Origin: Litchfieldella anticariensis FP35 = DSM 16096
GTDB lineage: Bacteria > Pseudomonadota > Gammaproteobacteria > Pseudomonadales > Halomonadaceae
DNA length: 64,000 nt
Direction: 5' to 3'
NCBI RefSeq assembly: GCF_000409775.1
Contig: NZ_KE332393.1
Location: forward strand, 66,171 to 130,170
Of the stretch, positions 35,872 through 45,070 are shown piece by piece; within the stretch, counting starts at the first letter, position 1, and each line of letters begins with the position of its first letter. Made by a program: the position numbers and the translations under genes. The notes under the pieces were generated by a model. The model was given only the letters and a program-made list of their open reading frames with translations, was not told where the DNA came from and searched no databases.

Positions 35872-36906
35872 ATGAGTCCCCATCTGTTGTCCGTCGATTC
35901 CCTATCCCGTGACCAGGTCGATCACCTGCTGCGCGTCGCTTCCCGCATGGAGCCAATCGCCCAGAGGCGCAAGATCACGCGGGTGCTGGAAGGCGCGGTA
36001 CTCGGCAACCTGTTCTTCGAGGCCAGCACGCGCACCCGGGTCAGCTTCAATGCCGCCTTCTGCCGGCTGGGCGGCAGTGTCTGCGACACCACCGGCTTCA
36101 CCTTCTCGTCGATGGCCAAGGGCGAGTCGCTCTACGATACCAGCCGAGTGATGAGCGGCTATGTCGACGCCATCGTGATGCGCCATCCGGAACAGGGGTC
36201 GGTGGCGGAGTTCGCCGCTGCCACCCATGTGCCGGTGATCAACGGTGGCGATGGCCCTGGTGAACACCCCAGCCAGGCACTGCTCGATCTCTACACTATC
36301 GACAAGGAATTTGCCCGGCTCGGCAAGTCGCTTGTCGGCGCCCACCTACTTCTGACCGGGGATCTCAAGTACGGGCGTACTGTGCATTCGTTGATCAAGC
36401 TGCTGTCGCTCTACGACCCCATGCGTATCACCCTGGTATCGCCGCCGGGACTGGAAATGCCCAGCCATTTGATCGACCTGGTTACCTCCCGAGGCCACCG
36501 TGTCGAGCAGCGAGAAAGCCTGGCCAATGACTTCTCGGATCTGGATGTGATCTATACCACACGCATCCAGAAAGAACGCTTCACCGACGAGATGAGCGAG
36601 AGCTTCAACGGCATTTCCCAGGATTTCAGTGTCAATCGCGCCTTCCTTGAATCGCGCTGCAACGCCACCACCATCGTCATGCACCCACTGCCTCGTGATA
36701 GCCGCCCCGGTGCCAACGATCTCGACGTCGACCTCAACGGCGACCCCCGTCTGGCAATCTTCCGCCAGACCGATAATGGCATCCCCATGCGCATGGCGAT
36801 CTTCGCCACCTTGCTGAAGGTAGAGGAACTGATCGAAAAGGACCTGCGCGAGGTACGCTGGTTCGTGCCGAAGAAAATTGGCGTCGACGATGGTCAACCC
36901 GGCTGA
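35872..36906 (+). CDS. pyrB: Aspartate carbamoyltransferase catalytic subunit
   Basis: 344 residues from the ATG at 35872, chosen because GAGG lies 6 bases upstream; an ATG five codons earlier lacks a site. Forms carbamoyl-aspartate in pyrimidine synthesis. Carbamoyl-phosphate motif FFEASTRTRVSF at about 47-58, plus GDGPGEHPSQALLD at about 125-138 and HPLPRDSRPGAND with a conserved HPLPR. About 30 residues longer than E. coli PyrB, owing to the C-terminal tail. No pyrI, pyrR or pyrC is adjacent. Confidence 0.93.
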   Translation: MSPHLLSVDSLSRDQVDHLLRVASRMEPIAQRRKITRVLEGAVLGNLFFEASTRTRVSFNAAFCRLGGSVCDTTGFTFSSMAKGESLYDTSRVMSGYVDAIVMRHPEQGSVAEFAAATHVPVINGGDGPGEHPSQALLDLYTIDKEFARLGKSLVGAHLLLTGDLKYGRTVHSLIKLLSLYDPMRITLVSPPGLEMPSHLIDLVTSRGHRVEQRESLANDFSDLDVIYTTRIQKERFTDEMSESFNGISQDFSVNRAFLESRCNATTIVMHPLPRDSRPGANDLDVDLNGDPRLAIFRQTDNGIPMRMAIFATLLKVEELIEKDLREVRWFVPKKIGVDDGQPG

Positions 36907-37095
36907 CAGCCAGCACAGGACAAGGCTTTGCCCAACAGAACCTAGACTTTTGGATGGCTGCGCGGTAGGTCGGGATATGCCAGACTGCCGCGAGCGGGAA
37001 GGGCTGCCCACCCTTGGCCCATATTGCGTCAACCCGTATCGATTTCGAGTCAACGATCCAACCGACTGCCAGTCGTGAAGGGAGGTGTTGCGCCA

Positions 37096-37743
37096 ATGAA
37101 TCTGAATCGAGCCTATATCCTGCTAGGTATCTTCTACAGTTTGCTTGTCCTGCTGGGCGCCATCGCATTGCTGATCGGGGCCGGCTCTCCCATGTCGCTG
37201 ATACAGGTGGCAATTGGCGCCCTGACGGTGATCGGACTATGGGGCTACATCCTTGACAAAGGCTTTCTCAATCCACGTATATGGCGGCAACTCGCCTATG
37301 CCCTGGGTGCCGGTATCGTTCTGCAACTGGTAGCGACCTTCACGGCTTCACTCTCTTCGGTGGACATTACCTGGATGCTGATTAGTGCCGTCTTTTCCGC
37401 ACTGGTGATCTTCATTCTGCATCAGTATGGCGATCGCGATCAGGAGCTATGGGCCACGCCCGAGGAGATCGAAGGCGGCCGGGTGCTGGGTGAACTGCTT
37501 TCCCAGCAGCAGGAACTGGTCATGGAGAAGCAGGAACAGGACAGACAGGCCATCGTTAACGTGTCCAAGGTGGGGGAACGGTATCGCGCCAGCGTCGTCA
37601 GGGCACGAGGAGAAGCCGAAGAACGTTTCGAGGAGCACTTCTCAAGCCTCTCGACACTGGCCTTCTTCATCGAGAAGTATACCTGCATCACGATAGGAGA
37701 CTTTGGTCATAAGTACGCTGTAAGCCCCATGAGCATCGCGTAA
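37096..37743 (+). CDS. Unknown four-helix membrane protein with coiled-coil tail
   Basis: 215 residues from the ATG at 37096, preceded by GGGAGG. Four hydrophobic segments (about 7-29, 35-53, 68-88, 92-110) are followed by a charged region of about 80 residues rich in Glu, Gln and Arg (about 120-195) that looks helical and coiled-coil forming, then a short tail. No family recognised. It sits between pyrB and ruvX and is convergent with ruvX. It could be a membrane-anchored scaffold, but nothing in the sequence fixes a function. Confidence 0.6.
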   Translation: MNLNRAYILLGIFYSLLVLLGAIALLIGAGSPMSLIQVAIGALTVIGLWGYILDKGFLNPRIWRQLAYALGAGIVLQLVATFTASLSSVDITWMLISAVFSALVIFILHQYGDRDQELWATPEEIEGGRVLGELLSQQQELVMEKQEQDRQAIVNVSKVGERYRASVVRARGEAEERFEEHFSSLSTLAFFIEKYTCITIGDFGHKYAVSPMSIA

Positions 37744-37777
37744 CCATACGCGGGTTCACACTGCCGCCTTAAGCCAC

Positions 37778-38224
37778 TCATGCGCGGGGCGGCAGCCCTT
37801 CCCTGAGTGCGAAGAAGCTCTCCAGAATCAACTGTGCGGCAATGCCGTCGACCCCTTCCTCGCGATAGTTGCCACGATGGCCCTGCTCTCGAGCGATGGC
37901 CTTGGCCTCGCGGGTCGAGCCGCGCTCGTCGACCATCTCACACGGCTTGCCGTAGCGACCATATAGGCGCTTGCCGAACTTGCGCGCCCGCGTACTCATC
38001 TCGGATTCGCTGCCATCCATGTTCAGCGGCAGGCCGACCACGAACAGATCGGGGTGCCACTCATCGACCAAGCGCGTCATCTCGTTCCAGTCGGGAATAC
38101 CATCACGTGCCGGTAACGGCTCCAGTACCGTGGCCTGGCCAAGTATCTCGTTGCCCACCGCGACCCCGATGCGTCGTACGCCGAAGTCGAAGGCCAGGAT
38201 CAGCCGTTGTCCTGCCGTTGCCAT
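37778..38224 (-). CDS. ruvX: Putative Holliday junction resolvase / pre-16S rRNA nuclease YqgF
   Basis: 148 residues from the ATG at 38224, whose A is shared with the yqgE stop (TGATG), so translation is coupled. RNase H-like fold: FDFGVRRIGVAVGN at about 12-25 with the first catalytic Asp, FVVGLPLNMDGSES at about 61-74 and DERGSTREA at about 98-106. Processes the 5' end of 16S rRNA in E. coli. The pair yqgE-ruvX is conserved in gammaproteobacteria. Confidence 0.94.
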   Translation of the reverse strand: MATAGQRLILAFDFGVRRIGVAVGNEILGQATVLEPLPARDGIPDWNEMTRLVDEWHPDLFVVGLPLNMDGSESEMSTRARKFGKRLYGRYGKPCEMVDERGSTREAKAIAREQGHRGNYREEGVDGIAAQLILESFFALREGLPPRA

Positions 38225-38781
38225 CAAGAGTGACCTGCATCGCGACTCATCAGATTAAGATCGACCCCCAGGATACCGGCGGCTGCACTCAGCCGTTGCT
38301 CGGGTGGTACGTCAAACAGAATATCGGCACGTCCTTCCACCGTCAGCCAGGAATTTTCCTTGAGCTCGTGCTCGAGCTGACCAGCCTCCCAGCCGGCACA
38401 CCCCAAACAAACCAGGAAATCCTTCGGCCCCTCGCCAGCGGCGAGTGCCTTGAGCATGTCCATTGAAGTGGTCAATGCGATATCGTCAGCCACCTGGATG
38501 CTCGAGTCCCAGGGCTGGCAACTGCCGCGATGTAGAATGAAGCCACGATCCTTGTGCACCGGACCACCGTAATAGACCAGGGCATCGCGGTGCGGGCTGT
38601 CATCGCCACCCAGATCGAGCTGTTCGAACAAGGCATCCAGTGTGAGGTCGAGCGGACGATTGACGATCACGCCCATGGTGCCGTTGTCATCGTGGTCGCA
38701 CAGATAGCTCAGGCTACCGGCAAAGTTGGAATCCTCGAGATGAGGCATCGCCAGCAGAAAATGATTCTTCAAGCTTTGCAT
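38224..38781 (-). CDS. yqgE: YqgE/AlgH family protein (UPF0301)
   Basis: 185 residues, the usual length. Signature segments: LKNHFLLAMPHLEDSNFAGS at 4-23, MGVIVNRPLDLTL, YYGGPVHKDRGFILH at about 70-84 and CLGCAGWEAGQLEHEL at about 124-139. Biochemical role is unknown; the Pseudomonas homologue AlgH was linked to alginate. Located between tonB and ruvX on the minus strand, with a one-base overlap with ruvX. Confidence 0.94.
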   Translation of the reverse strand: MQSLKNHFLLAMPHLEDSNFAGSLSYLCDHDDNGTMGVIVNRPLDLTLDALFEQLDLGGDDSPHRDALVYYGGPVHKDRGFILHRGSCQPWDSSIQVADDIALTTSMDMLKALAAGEGPKDFLVCLGCAGWEAGQLEHELKENSWLTVEGRADILFDVPPEQRLSAAAGILGVDLNLMSRDAGHS

Positions 38782-38810
38782 GGGCCTCCTGGGCGGCAGG
38801 GTCGATCACC

Positions 38811-39695
38811 CTATCGCACGCCGAAATTGTTGCCGTTACCGAAGCGCCAGACACGTGTGATGGTCAGACGTTCCAAACCGGCCATACCGCGATCGAAGGG
38901 CCGGTAAGGCGCTGCACCTTGCACGGTATCCAGTGCCGCCTGATCGAGTTCGGAATGTCCCGACGATTGTACCACTTCCACCTGAAGTAACTGACCCTCG
39001 TGGTCAATCACCACACGAATTCGCAATTGGCCGGCAATATGCGCCGGTGCCGGATGGAAGCGATTACCGTATTCCTCGACCCGTCGCGTCCAGGCATCGA
39101 TATAGCGCGCCTTGGCTGCCTGTTGCTCGGGGCTCTCGTTCCCCGCCCCCATATGGCTGGCATCGAAGCCTTGCTGACGCACACTGGCGGTAGCCTGCGC
39201 CAGTAGGTCACGGCCGTTCGCAGGCGGGGACGTGGTAGAAGGTGAAGAGGACGATTCGTTGGTTCGGGATATTGGCTCCGATGGCGGCGACGATGATGAG
39301 TTGGCTGGCTTCGGCACGCTTGCTGCGGGGCTCGGCGAAGTCGACTCGGCAGGCTCGGGCTTGGCAGCCTGCTCGATCGCCTCATCGGGCACCGTCACAT
39401 CCGGCGTCTCGGGAGTCATCTCACGCTCAGACGGTTTGCCAACCTCATCGTCACTGGCCTGCTGATTCGCCTCGGCACTGGCCTCGACGGCTTCCGCCGC
39501 CACCGACGGCTGAGTGACCAGAGTCACATCGATACTGGAGTACCGTACTGGTGGGGTCTCAGGTGCCAGCGTCCAGCTGGCCACCGCTCCGAGTACAGCC
39601 ACATGCAGCAGCAGTGATGCCACCCAGGCCAGCCAGTGACGGTAGGGTCGGGTAACCGCCGAATGATATACCGGATCGGTGGCTGTCAGCGCCAT
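38811..39695 (-). CDS. tonB: Energy transducer TonB
   Basis: 294 residues. One N-terminal membrane helix (about 20-42, WLAWVASLLLHVAVLGAV), a long Pro/Ser/Glu-rich periplasmic linker (about 65-165) and a C-terminal TonB domain with LRIRVVIDHEGQLLQVEVVQSSGH at about 221-244 and PYRPFD. Transfers proton-motive energy to outer-membrane receptors. In Pseudomonas a tonB-like gene also lies between gshB and yqgE, so the position is ancestral. ExbB/ExbD are not adjacent. Confidence 0.92.
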   Translation of the reverse strand: MALTATDPVYHSAVTRPYRHWLAWVASLLLHVAVLGAVASWTLAPETPPVRYSSIDVTLVTQPSVAAEAVEASAEANQQASDDEVGKPSEREMTPETPDVTVPDEAIEQAAKPEPAESTSPSPAASVPKPANSSSSPPSEPISRTNESSSSPSTTSPPANGRDLLAQATASVRQQGFDASHMGAGNESPEQQAAKARYIDAWTRRVEEYGNRFHPAPAHIAGQLRIRVVIDHEGQLLQVEVVQSSGHSELDQAALDTVQGAAPYRPFDRGMAGLERLTITRVWRFGNGNNFGVR

Positions 39696-39710
39696 GGCGA
39701 CGCCCCACCC

Positions 39711-40677
39711 CTAGGCCAATGCCCGACGACGGGCGATGGCATTCATCAGCATGCCCGCGATATCGGTACCACGCTGATCGTCGATCTCGCGTACACAGGT
39801 GGGGCTGGTAACGTTGATCTCGGTGATGTAGTCACCGATCACATCGAGACCGACGAACATCAGGCCTTTCTCCTGGATCATCGGCTTGACCTGCTCGATC
39901 AGCCAATGATCGCGTTCGGTCAGCTCACGGCTGACGCCACGTCCACCGGCAGCCAGATTGCCGCGCGTTTCACCGGCCATCGGCAAGCGTGCCAAGCCAT
40001 AAGGTACCGGCTCCCCCTCGATCAGCAGAAAACGGGGGGCGGTCGCCATCGGTGATCTCGGGGATATAACGCTGCGCCATGATCTGACGCTTGCCGCGCT
40101 CGGTAAGCATTTCGATGATCGCGCCCAGATTGCGACCCTCGGGGCGCACATGGAACACGCCGGTGCCGCCCATGCCATCCAGCGGCTTGTAGATCACATC
40201 GCCATGCTCGGCATGGAAGGCACGCAATACCTTATCGCTGCAAGACACCAAGGTCGGTGTGCAACACTGTGGGAACTGCTGGGCGAAGAGTTTCTCGTTG
40301 CATTCGAGCAGAGCACGGGTGGGGTTGACCACCAGCACGCCTTCGCGTTCGGCGAAGCCCAGTAGATGCACGGCATTGAGGAAGTGGCTATCCACCGGGG
40401 GATCCTTGCGCATCAGGATCACATCCAACTCGGCCAGTGGTCGACTTTCCGGCTCGCCCAGGGCATACCAGTGCTCAGGGTCGCGGAATGCCTCGAGTTC
40501 GCACATCCGCCCCCAAGCGCGGCCATTGTGCAGAAACAGGTCTTCCTGCTCCAAATAGTACAGCGACCAACCACGCTCCTGGGCCGCCCACAGCATGGCC
40601 AGGGTGGTGTCCTTCTTGTAGGTGATATTGGCGATGGTATCCATGACCACGCCGACCTTGAGAGCGCGTTGACTCAT
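39711..40677 (-). CDS. gshB: Glutathione synthetase, frameshifted in this sequence
   Basis: Joins gamma-glutamylcysteine and glycine with ATP. Two overlapping frames together make one full GshB: residues 1-213 from 40677 (VGVVMDTIANITYKKDTT, YKPLDGMGGTGVFH, MAQRYIPEITDGD) and the remainder in the next frame (PVPYGLARLPMAGETRGNL, FVGLDVIGDYITEINVTSPT). The frames switch at a six-base G run (40034-40039 on the plus strand). Removing one base gives DGDRPRFLLIEGEPVPY, matching the family, and a protein of about 321 residues, close to the E. coli 315. Either a sequencing error in the homopolymer or a true inactivating insertion. Confidence 0.9.
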
Positions 40678-40753
40678 TTCAGGCAGCCTTCCACGAAAGG
40701 GGAGTAATGAGCGCAGTATGCCGCAGGGAGAAGGAGAAGACCAAGGTAGAGGC

Positions 40754-41458
40754 TCAGTCCTCTTGCTCCGCCAGCAGCCGGATTCCCTCGCTCTCTATGA
40801 CGATCAGGCGCTTCTTGTAGAGCCGCCCAATGGCCTGCTTGAAGGCATTCTTGCTCACGCCTAGACGTGCCTTGATCTCCGATGCCGGGCTCTTGTCGGA
40901 AAGCGCCAGATAGCCATGATGGCGGCGCAGCAGCTCGAGAATCTTGTCACCCACCATGTCTAGCCTGGCCGTACCGGGCGGCAACAGCGACAAGTCCAAC
41001 CGACCATCGTCGCGCACGCGTTTCACGTAGCCGGTCAAGCGCTGCCCACGACGCGGCGCCTGGGGCAGGTCATCGTGATAGAGCAGCCCCCAGAAACGAT
41101 GGTCAACCACCGCCTTGACGCCCAAGTCGGTGCGATCGGCAATCATCAGTTCGACCTCGTCTCCCGGAGCCAGGCCGCTAGCTTCGTCCGTAATGAAGCG
41201 GTCTAGCCGCTGTGATGCCACCGGGCGGCCACGATCGTCTTCGTAGACCATGACCAGCACCCGCTTACCGGGCTCGGGCCGAAAGCGCTGCTCGCCATAA
41301 GGCAGCAACAAATCCTTGGGTTGCCCCCAGTCAAGGAAAGCACCGGTATCGTTGACCGTCACCACCTGGAGGTAAGCCACCTGGCCGGGGCACACCAAGG
41401 GTGGGTGATCGGCGGAGTGACGACGGGCGGAGGAACGCTCTCTGGGAGACCGACTCAT
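40754..41458 (-). CDS. CvfB-like RNA-binding protein (S1-type domains plus winged helix)
   Basis: 234 residues. The CvfB/YitL pattern is visible: GAFLDWGQPKDLLLPYGEQ at about 38-56, LGVKAVVDHRFWGLLYHDD at about 109-127, a further S1-like segment GQRLTGYVKRVRDDGRLDLSL, and a C-terminal winged helix with KARLGVSKNAFKQAIGRLYK. Members bind RNA and affect gene expression in Staphylococcus. The N terminus is Arg/Ser rich; start choice is uncertain. Adjacent to gshB but with a 76-base gap. Confidence 0.82.
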   Translation of the reverse strand: MSRSPRERSSARRHSADHPPLVCPGQVAYLQVVTVNDTGAFLDWGQPKDLLLPYGEQRFRPEPGKRVLVMVYEDDRGRPVASQRLDRFITDEASGLAPGDEVELMIADRTDLGVKAVVDHRFWGLLYHDDLPQAPRRGQRLTGYVKRVRDDGRLDLSLLPPGTARLDMVGDKILELLRRHHGYLALSDKSPASEIKARLGVSKNAFKQAIGRLYKKRLIVIESEGIRLLAEQED

Positions 41459-41570
41459 GGTGGTTGTCTGCTATCGCTAAGGGGCGGATATGATGGCATC
41501 CGAAGAGCGATCTTCGCAAAGCCTTACGTCAATGCCGTGCATTTCGTCCAAGACCCTGTAGATGGCGCGA

Positions 41571-42467
41571 TCAGGTGGATACCGCCACTTGACGTCTCGC
41601 CGCCTGCAGGGTGTTGTGCATCAGCATGGCGATGGTCATTGGGCCGACGCCGCCCGGTACGGGGGTGATGGCCGAAGCCAGCGGCGCGACCACTTCGAAA
41701 TCGACATCTCCCACTAGTTGCGCCGAGCCGTCATCATCCTCGACGCGATTGATACCGACATCGATTACCACCGCGCCAGGTTTGACCCATTCAGCAGTGA
41801 CCAAGCCGGGCACGCCCACCGCGGCGACTACGATGTCTGCCTGGCGACAGATCTCTGCCGGTGATGGTGTGCGGCTGTGAATGACGGTCACGGTAGCGTT
41901 GTGCGCCAGCAACAGACTGGCCATTGGCTTGCCGACGATATTGGAGCGGCCGATGACCACCGCTCGCTTACCGCTGAGGTCAGGCCCCAACGCCTGCTCG
42001 ATCAGGTGCATGACCCCCTTGGGTGTGCACGGCAGTAGTGCGGCGCCGATGGCACCGGTGACCAGACGGCCCACGTTGACGTAGTGGAACCCGTCGACAT
42101 CCTTGTCGGGCGCAATGGCTTGGATCACGCAATCGGCATCGATCTGCGCCGGCAGCGGCAACTGCACCAGAATGCCGTGGATCTTGGAATCGCCATTGAG
42201 CGACTCGACCAACGCCAGAAGTTCGGCTTGGGTTGTCGTGGCCGGTAGGTCGTACTGGCGAGAGAGAAAGCCGCACGCCTTGGCGCGCCGTCCCTTGTTG
42301 CGCACATAGACTTGGCTGGCCGGATCGTCGCCAACCAGTACCACCGCTAGTCCTGGGGTGAGCCCTTCGCGTTCGACGGCCTCACGCACTTCAGCGGTGA
42401 TGGCGTTCGCTGTGCGTTTGCCATCAAGAATACGAGGCTTGTCAGAAGATGATGGTGCAATCGTCAT
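41571..42467 (-). CDS. folD: Bifunctional methylene-THF dehydrogenase/cyclohydrolase
   Basis: 298 residues if started at the ATG at 42467; an ATG 13 codons upstream is possible, neither having a strong ribosome site. Interconverts methylene-, methenyl- and formyl-tetrahydrofolate in the cytoplasm. Seen: [18 protein letters not shown] with the catalytic lysine region, [13 protein letters not shown] at about 97-109, [30 protein letters not shown] and [19 protein letters not shown]. Normal length. Confidence 0.93.
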   Translation of the reverse strand: MTIAPSSSDKPRILDGKRTANAITAEVREAVEREGLTPGLAVVLVGDDPASQVYVRNKGRRAKACGFLSRQYDLPATTTQAELLALVESLNGDSKIHGILVQLPLPAQIDADCVIQAIAPDKDVDGFHYVNVGRLVTGAIGAALLPCTPKGVMHLIEQALGPDLSGKRAVVIGRSNIVGKPMASLLLAHNATVTVIHSRTPSPAEICRQADIVVAAVGVPGLVTAEWVKPGAVVIDVGINRVEDDDGSAQLVGDVDFEVVAPLASAITPVPGGVGPMTIAMLMHNTLQAARRQVAVST

Positions 42468-42572
42468 TGAGCAGAATTCGGTATCGAGGTGGAGTTTCAC
42501 GGCCATGGCCGCATGGTCGACATGCTGCCCATCCTGCTCGATGATCGGCCCTTCGTCCAGAAGGACTCAACC

Positions 42573-42616
42573 CCATTGCCCAATGGAACATCTATGCTTG
42601 TCTCATGGACAAGCAT
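42573..42616. repeat. Two adjacent hairpins between folD and the GYD-domain gene
   Basis: CCATTG-CC-CAATGG (42573-42586) and ATGCTTGTC-N5-GACAAGCAT (42594-42616), both perfect. They lie in the 240-base divergent gap. No T tract follows; they may be operators or 5' untranslated stems of the downstream gene. Confidence 0.4.
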
Positions 42617-42707
42617 CAATACCGCGCACGGAGGCTAAATTCCATCCTGGTCCAACAAGGTTAATGCCCATCAAGCGCATGAACCGAGGAAATGGGAGAT
42701 ACTCGTC

Positions 42708-42995
42708 ATGGCTATGTATCTGATACTTACTCGCCTGGAACCAACGGCGGTATCAGACCCCGCCGAATTAAAGACGATTGCAGAGACCGTAAAGGCAAAG
42801 ATCAAAGAGCGCTGCCCAAGTGTCGATTGGAAAGACAGCTACGCCACGCTGGGACAATTCGACGTCATCGATTTAGTAGAGAGCGATGACCCCAAGGAAG
42901 TGGAACGGGCGGCCATGATCATTCGCTCGTATGGCCACGGCAGCACGGAAACGCTGCTTGCGACACCGTGGAAGGAATTTCTCGAGGCAATGTGA
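42708..42995 (+). CDS. GYD domain-containing protein
   Basis: 95 residues. Typical GYD-domain sequence: an N-terminal beta strand MYLILTRLEP, then YATLGQFDVIDLVESDD at about 45-61 and the GHGSTETLLATPW stretch at about 75-87. Members are small dimeric ferredoxin-like-fold proteins of unknown function. GGGAG lies upstream of the ATG. Stands alone between folD and rsmE, convergent with rsmE. Confidence 0.85.
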   Translation: MAMYLILTRLEPTAVSDPAELKTIAETVKAKIKERCPSVDWKDSYATLGQFDVIDLVESDDPKEVERAAMIIRSYGHGSTETLLATPWKEFLEAM

Positions 42996-43022
42996 ATGCC
43001 GCGAAGGCCTGAGACGGGGCGG

Positions 43023-43751
43023 TTACCCCAGATCACCGAAGTGATACTGCAGCAGCGTCAAGGCCACCACGGGGGCGGTTTCGGTGCGTAAGATACGCGG
43101 GCCGAGGGTGAGGGGAGCAAAGCTCGATGCCAAGGCGGCAGTGACTTCCTGTGAGGACAGGCCACCTTCAGGGCCGATCAGCAGGGCAGCCGAGGAAGGC
43201 GAAGCGTGCCGTTCGAGGCCGCCTTCAGTGGTGGGGTGTAACACCAGGCGCAGCGGCTCATCACGTACGGCGAGCCAGTCGGTGAGCATCACGGGGGGAT
43301 GTATGGGTGGGACGACGGCGCGGCCGCACTGCTCACAAGCGCTAGCCGCCACTGCTTGCCAATGGGCCAGTTTCTTCGCTTCGCGCTCGCCCTTGAGGCG
43401 CACGTCGCCATGTTCGGTATACAGCGGGGTGATTTCGGCGACACCCAGCTCCACCGCCTTTTGAATGGCATAGTCCATGCGGTCGCCCTTGGATACCGCC
43501 TGTCCCAAGTGCACGGCTAGCGAGGATTCGGCCATCCCGGGGCCGGTCGCGTCAATGCGCACCGTCACGCGTTTGCGACCAGTCTCGATCAATACAGCCC
43601 GAGCTTCCTGTCCACGGCCGTCGAACAGGGTCAGTTCAGCACCTTCACGTAAGCGCAGCACCAAGGCGACGTGGCGTGCCGCGCCTTCGGGTAGAACGAG
43701 GTCGCCGCCGACGGCAAAGTCGGCGGCGACATGAATACGCGGAGCACTCAT
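43023..43751 (-). CDS. rsmE: 16S rRNA (uracil-1498-N3)-methyltransferase
   Basis: 242 residues, typical RsmE of the SPOUT superfamily. Methylates U1498 of 16S rRNA. N-terminal PUA-like part, then HLGQAVSKGDRMDYAIQKAVELGV at about 85-108, and the C-terminal knot with LLIGPEGGLSSQEV at about 189-202 and LGPRILRTETAPVVAL at about 217-232. Transcribed toward the GYD gene and downstream of secB with a 54-base gap. Confidence 0.94.
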   Translation of the reverse strand: MSAPRIHVAADFAVGGDLVLPEGAARHVALVLRLREGAELTLFDGRGQEARAVLIETGRKRVTVRIDATGPGMAESSLAVHLGQAVSKGDRMDYAIQKAVELGVAEITPLYTEHGDVRLKGEREAKKLAHWQAVAASACEQCGRAVVPPIHPPVMLTDWLAVRDEPLRLVLHPTTEGGLERHASPSSAALLIGPEGGLSSQEVTAALASSFAPLTLGPRILRTETAPVVALTLLQYHFGDLG

Positions 43752-43805
43752 CGGTGCGCTGCGCCTCGCTTACTGGCTAGTGGCAATTTACTGGCTAGTA
43801 CCCAT

Positions 43806-44318
43806 CTACTGAGTCGTACCAACGCCCTGCGCCTCGCGCTGCTTCTTCTGGGCGTACATGGCCTCGAAGTTGACCGGCGCCAGCATCAGCGGCGGGAAAC
43901 CGCCACGGTTGACCAGGTTGTCGATGCACTCGCGAGCATAGGGGAACAGCACGTTGGGACAAAAAGCCCCCAGGGTGTGCTCGAGTTGCTCACCCTCGAT
44001 GCCGGAAATGCGGAACATGCCTGCCTGCTCGACCTCGACCAGGAAGGAAGTGTTACCGGTCTCGCTGTGCGACACCTGAGCCGTGACCTTGACCACCACT
44101 TCGTAAAGGCCATCGCCAACCTGATTGCTGGTGGTGTTCAGGTCGAGGCCGACCTTGGGCTTGAACGGCTGTTGAAACACCTGCGGTGCGTTCGGCGACT
44201 CGAAGGAAATGTCCTTGACGTAGATACGCTGCAGGGCGAACTGCAGTTGCGGCTTCTGCTGGTCCGAGGCCGTTCCTTGAGTATTACTACCTGCGCTCTG
44301 GTTGTTGTCTTCCGCCAT
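43806..44318 (-). CDS. secB: Protein-export chaperone SecB
   Basis: 170 residues. Tetrameric cytoplasmic chaperone that keeps preproteins unfolded for SecA. Family segments: FALQRIYVKDISFESPNAPQ at about 28-47, a VGDGLYEVVVKVTA strand and the C-terminal CPNVLFPYARECIDNLVNRGGFPPLMLAPVNF region (about 118-150). Lies 45 bases after the rhodanese gene, as in E. coli yibN-grxC-secB, but grxC is missing between them here. Confidence 0.96.
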   Translation of the reverse strand: MAEDNNQSAGSNTQGTASDQQKPQLQFALQRIYVKDISFESPNAPQVFQQPFKPKVGLDLNTTSNQVGDGLYEVVVKVTAQVSHSETGNTSFLVEVEQAGMFRISGIEGEQLEHTLGAFCPNVLFPYARECIDNLVNRGGFPPLMLAPVNFEAMYAQKKQREAQGVGTTQ

Positions 44319-44363
44319 GCTGTAGATCCTTGAAACCTTGTAGGGAATGAATGTCTGGCGCGA

Positions 44364-44786
44364 TCATTTCTTGACCAACGGCAAACCATCCGCCTGCCAC
44401 TGAGTCATGCCGCCCTTGAGCTTGAACACGCGCTCGAAACCGGCCTTGGTGAGCTTACCCAAGGCGATGCCCGAGGCCTGACCATGCTTGCAAACCACGA
44501 TCAGCGGCTTGTCCTTGTGCTTCTCCAGTTCGTTCAGGCGAGCGTCGAGACGACTCTGGGGAATGTTACGGGCACCGGCAATATGCCCGGCCTTGAAGTC
44601 ATTGGCATCGCGAATGTCGACGACCACGGCATCTTCACGATTGATCAGTTGCGTCGCCTCACCCGAGGATACGCCACTGCGCGTGCCGGTCATCACTTCA
44701 TAGGCGATCCAAGCGGCCAGTACCAACAGGAAGGCCCCCACCAGCAGCGGGTGGTTCAGTACGAATTCGAACAACTGATCGATCAT
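44364..44786 (-). CDS. Membrane-anchored rhodanese-like protein (YibN type)
   Basis: 140 residues: one N-terminal membrane helix (about 14-30) then a rhodanese domain with VVVDIRDANDFKAGHIAGA at about 53-71 and the active-site loop VVCKHGQASG with the catalytic cysteine at about 98. Probably faces the cytoplasm and handles sulfur or thiol chemistry. Position before secB and divergent from gpmI is conserved in gammaproteobacteria. Confidence 0.9.
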   Translation of the reverse strand: MIDQLFEFVLNHPLLVGAFLLVLAAWIAYEVMTGTRSGVSSGEATQLINREDAVVVDIRDANDFKAGHIAGARNIPQSRLDARLNELEKHKDKPLIVVCKHGQASGIALGKLTKAGFERVFKLKGGMTQWQADGLPLVKK

Positions 44787-45070
44787 GGGTCCGGATAACT
44801 CTCGTTGGTAAACTCCACATTAGGGCAACTGCGGGACCACCCCTGGACTCGGGCATGAACCACGGTTGCTTCGGGCGGCGCACAGTATACACCACTGGCC
44901 CTGGGGCGTCCGGCCGATCCGTTGAACTCGAATGTACGGACTCAATGCCCGGCTGACGCTGGGTGCTGCTGTGCGATATGATGCCGCAACGAGCCGTGAG
45001 TCGCGACCCCGGTTCCCATATTTCTCTGGGGACCGGCCCTTGTCGACGCTTAACAACGAGGCCAAACAGC

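Noticed and set aside
44882-44890. GTATAC core between the rhodanese gene and gpmI
   Set aside because: Flanks do not match TTGTATACAA and it is far from any ureide gene; expected by chance.
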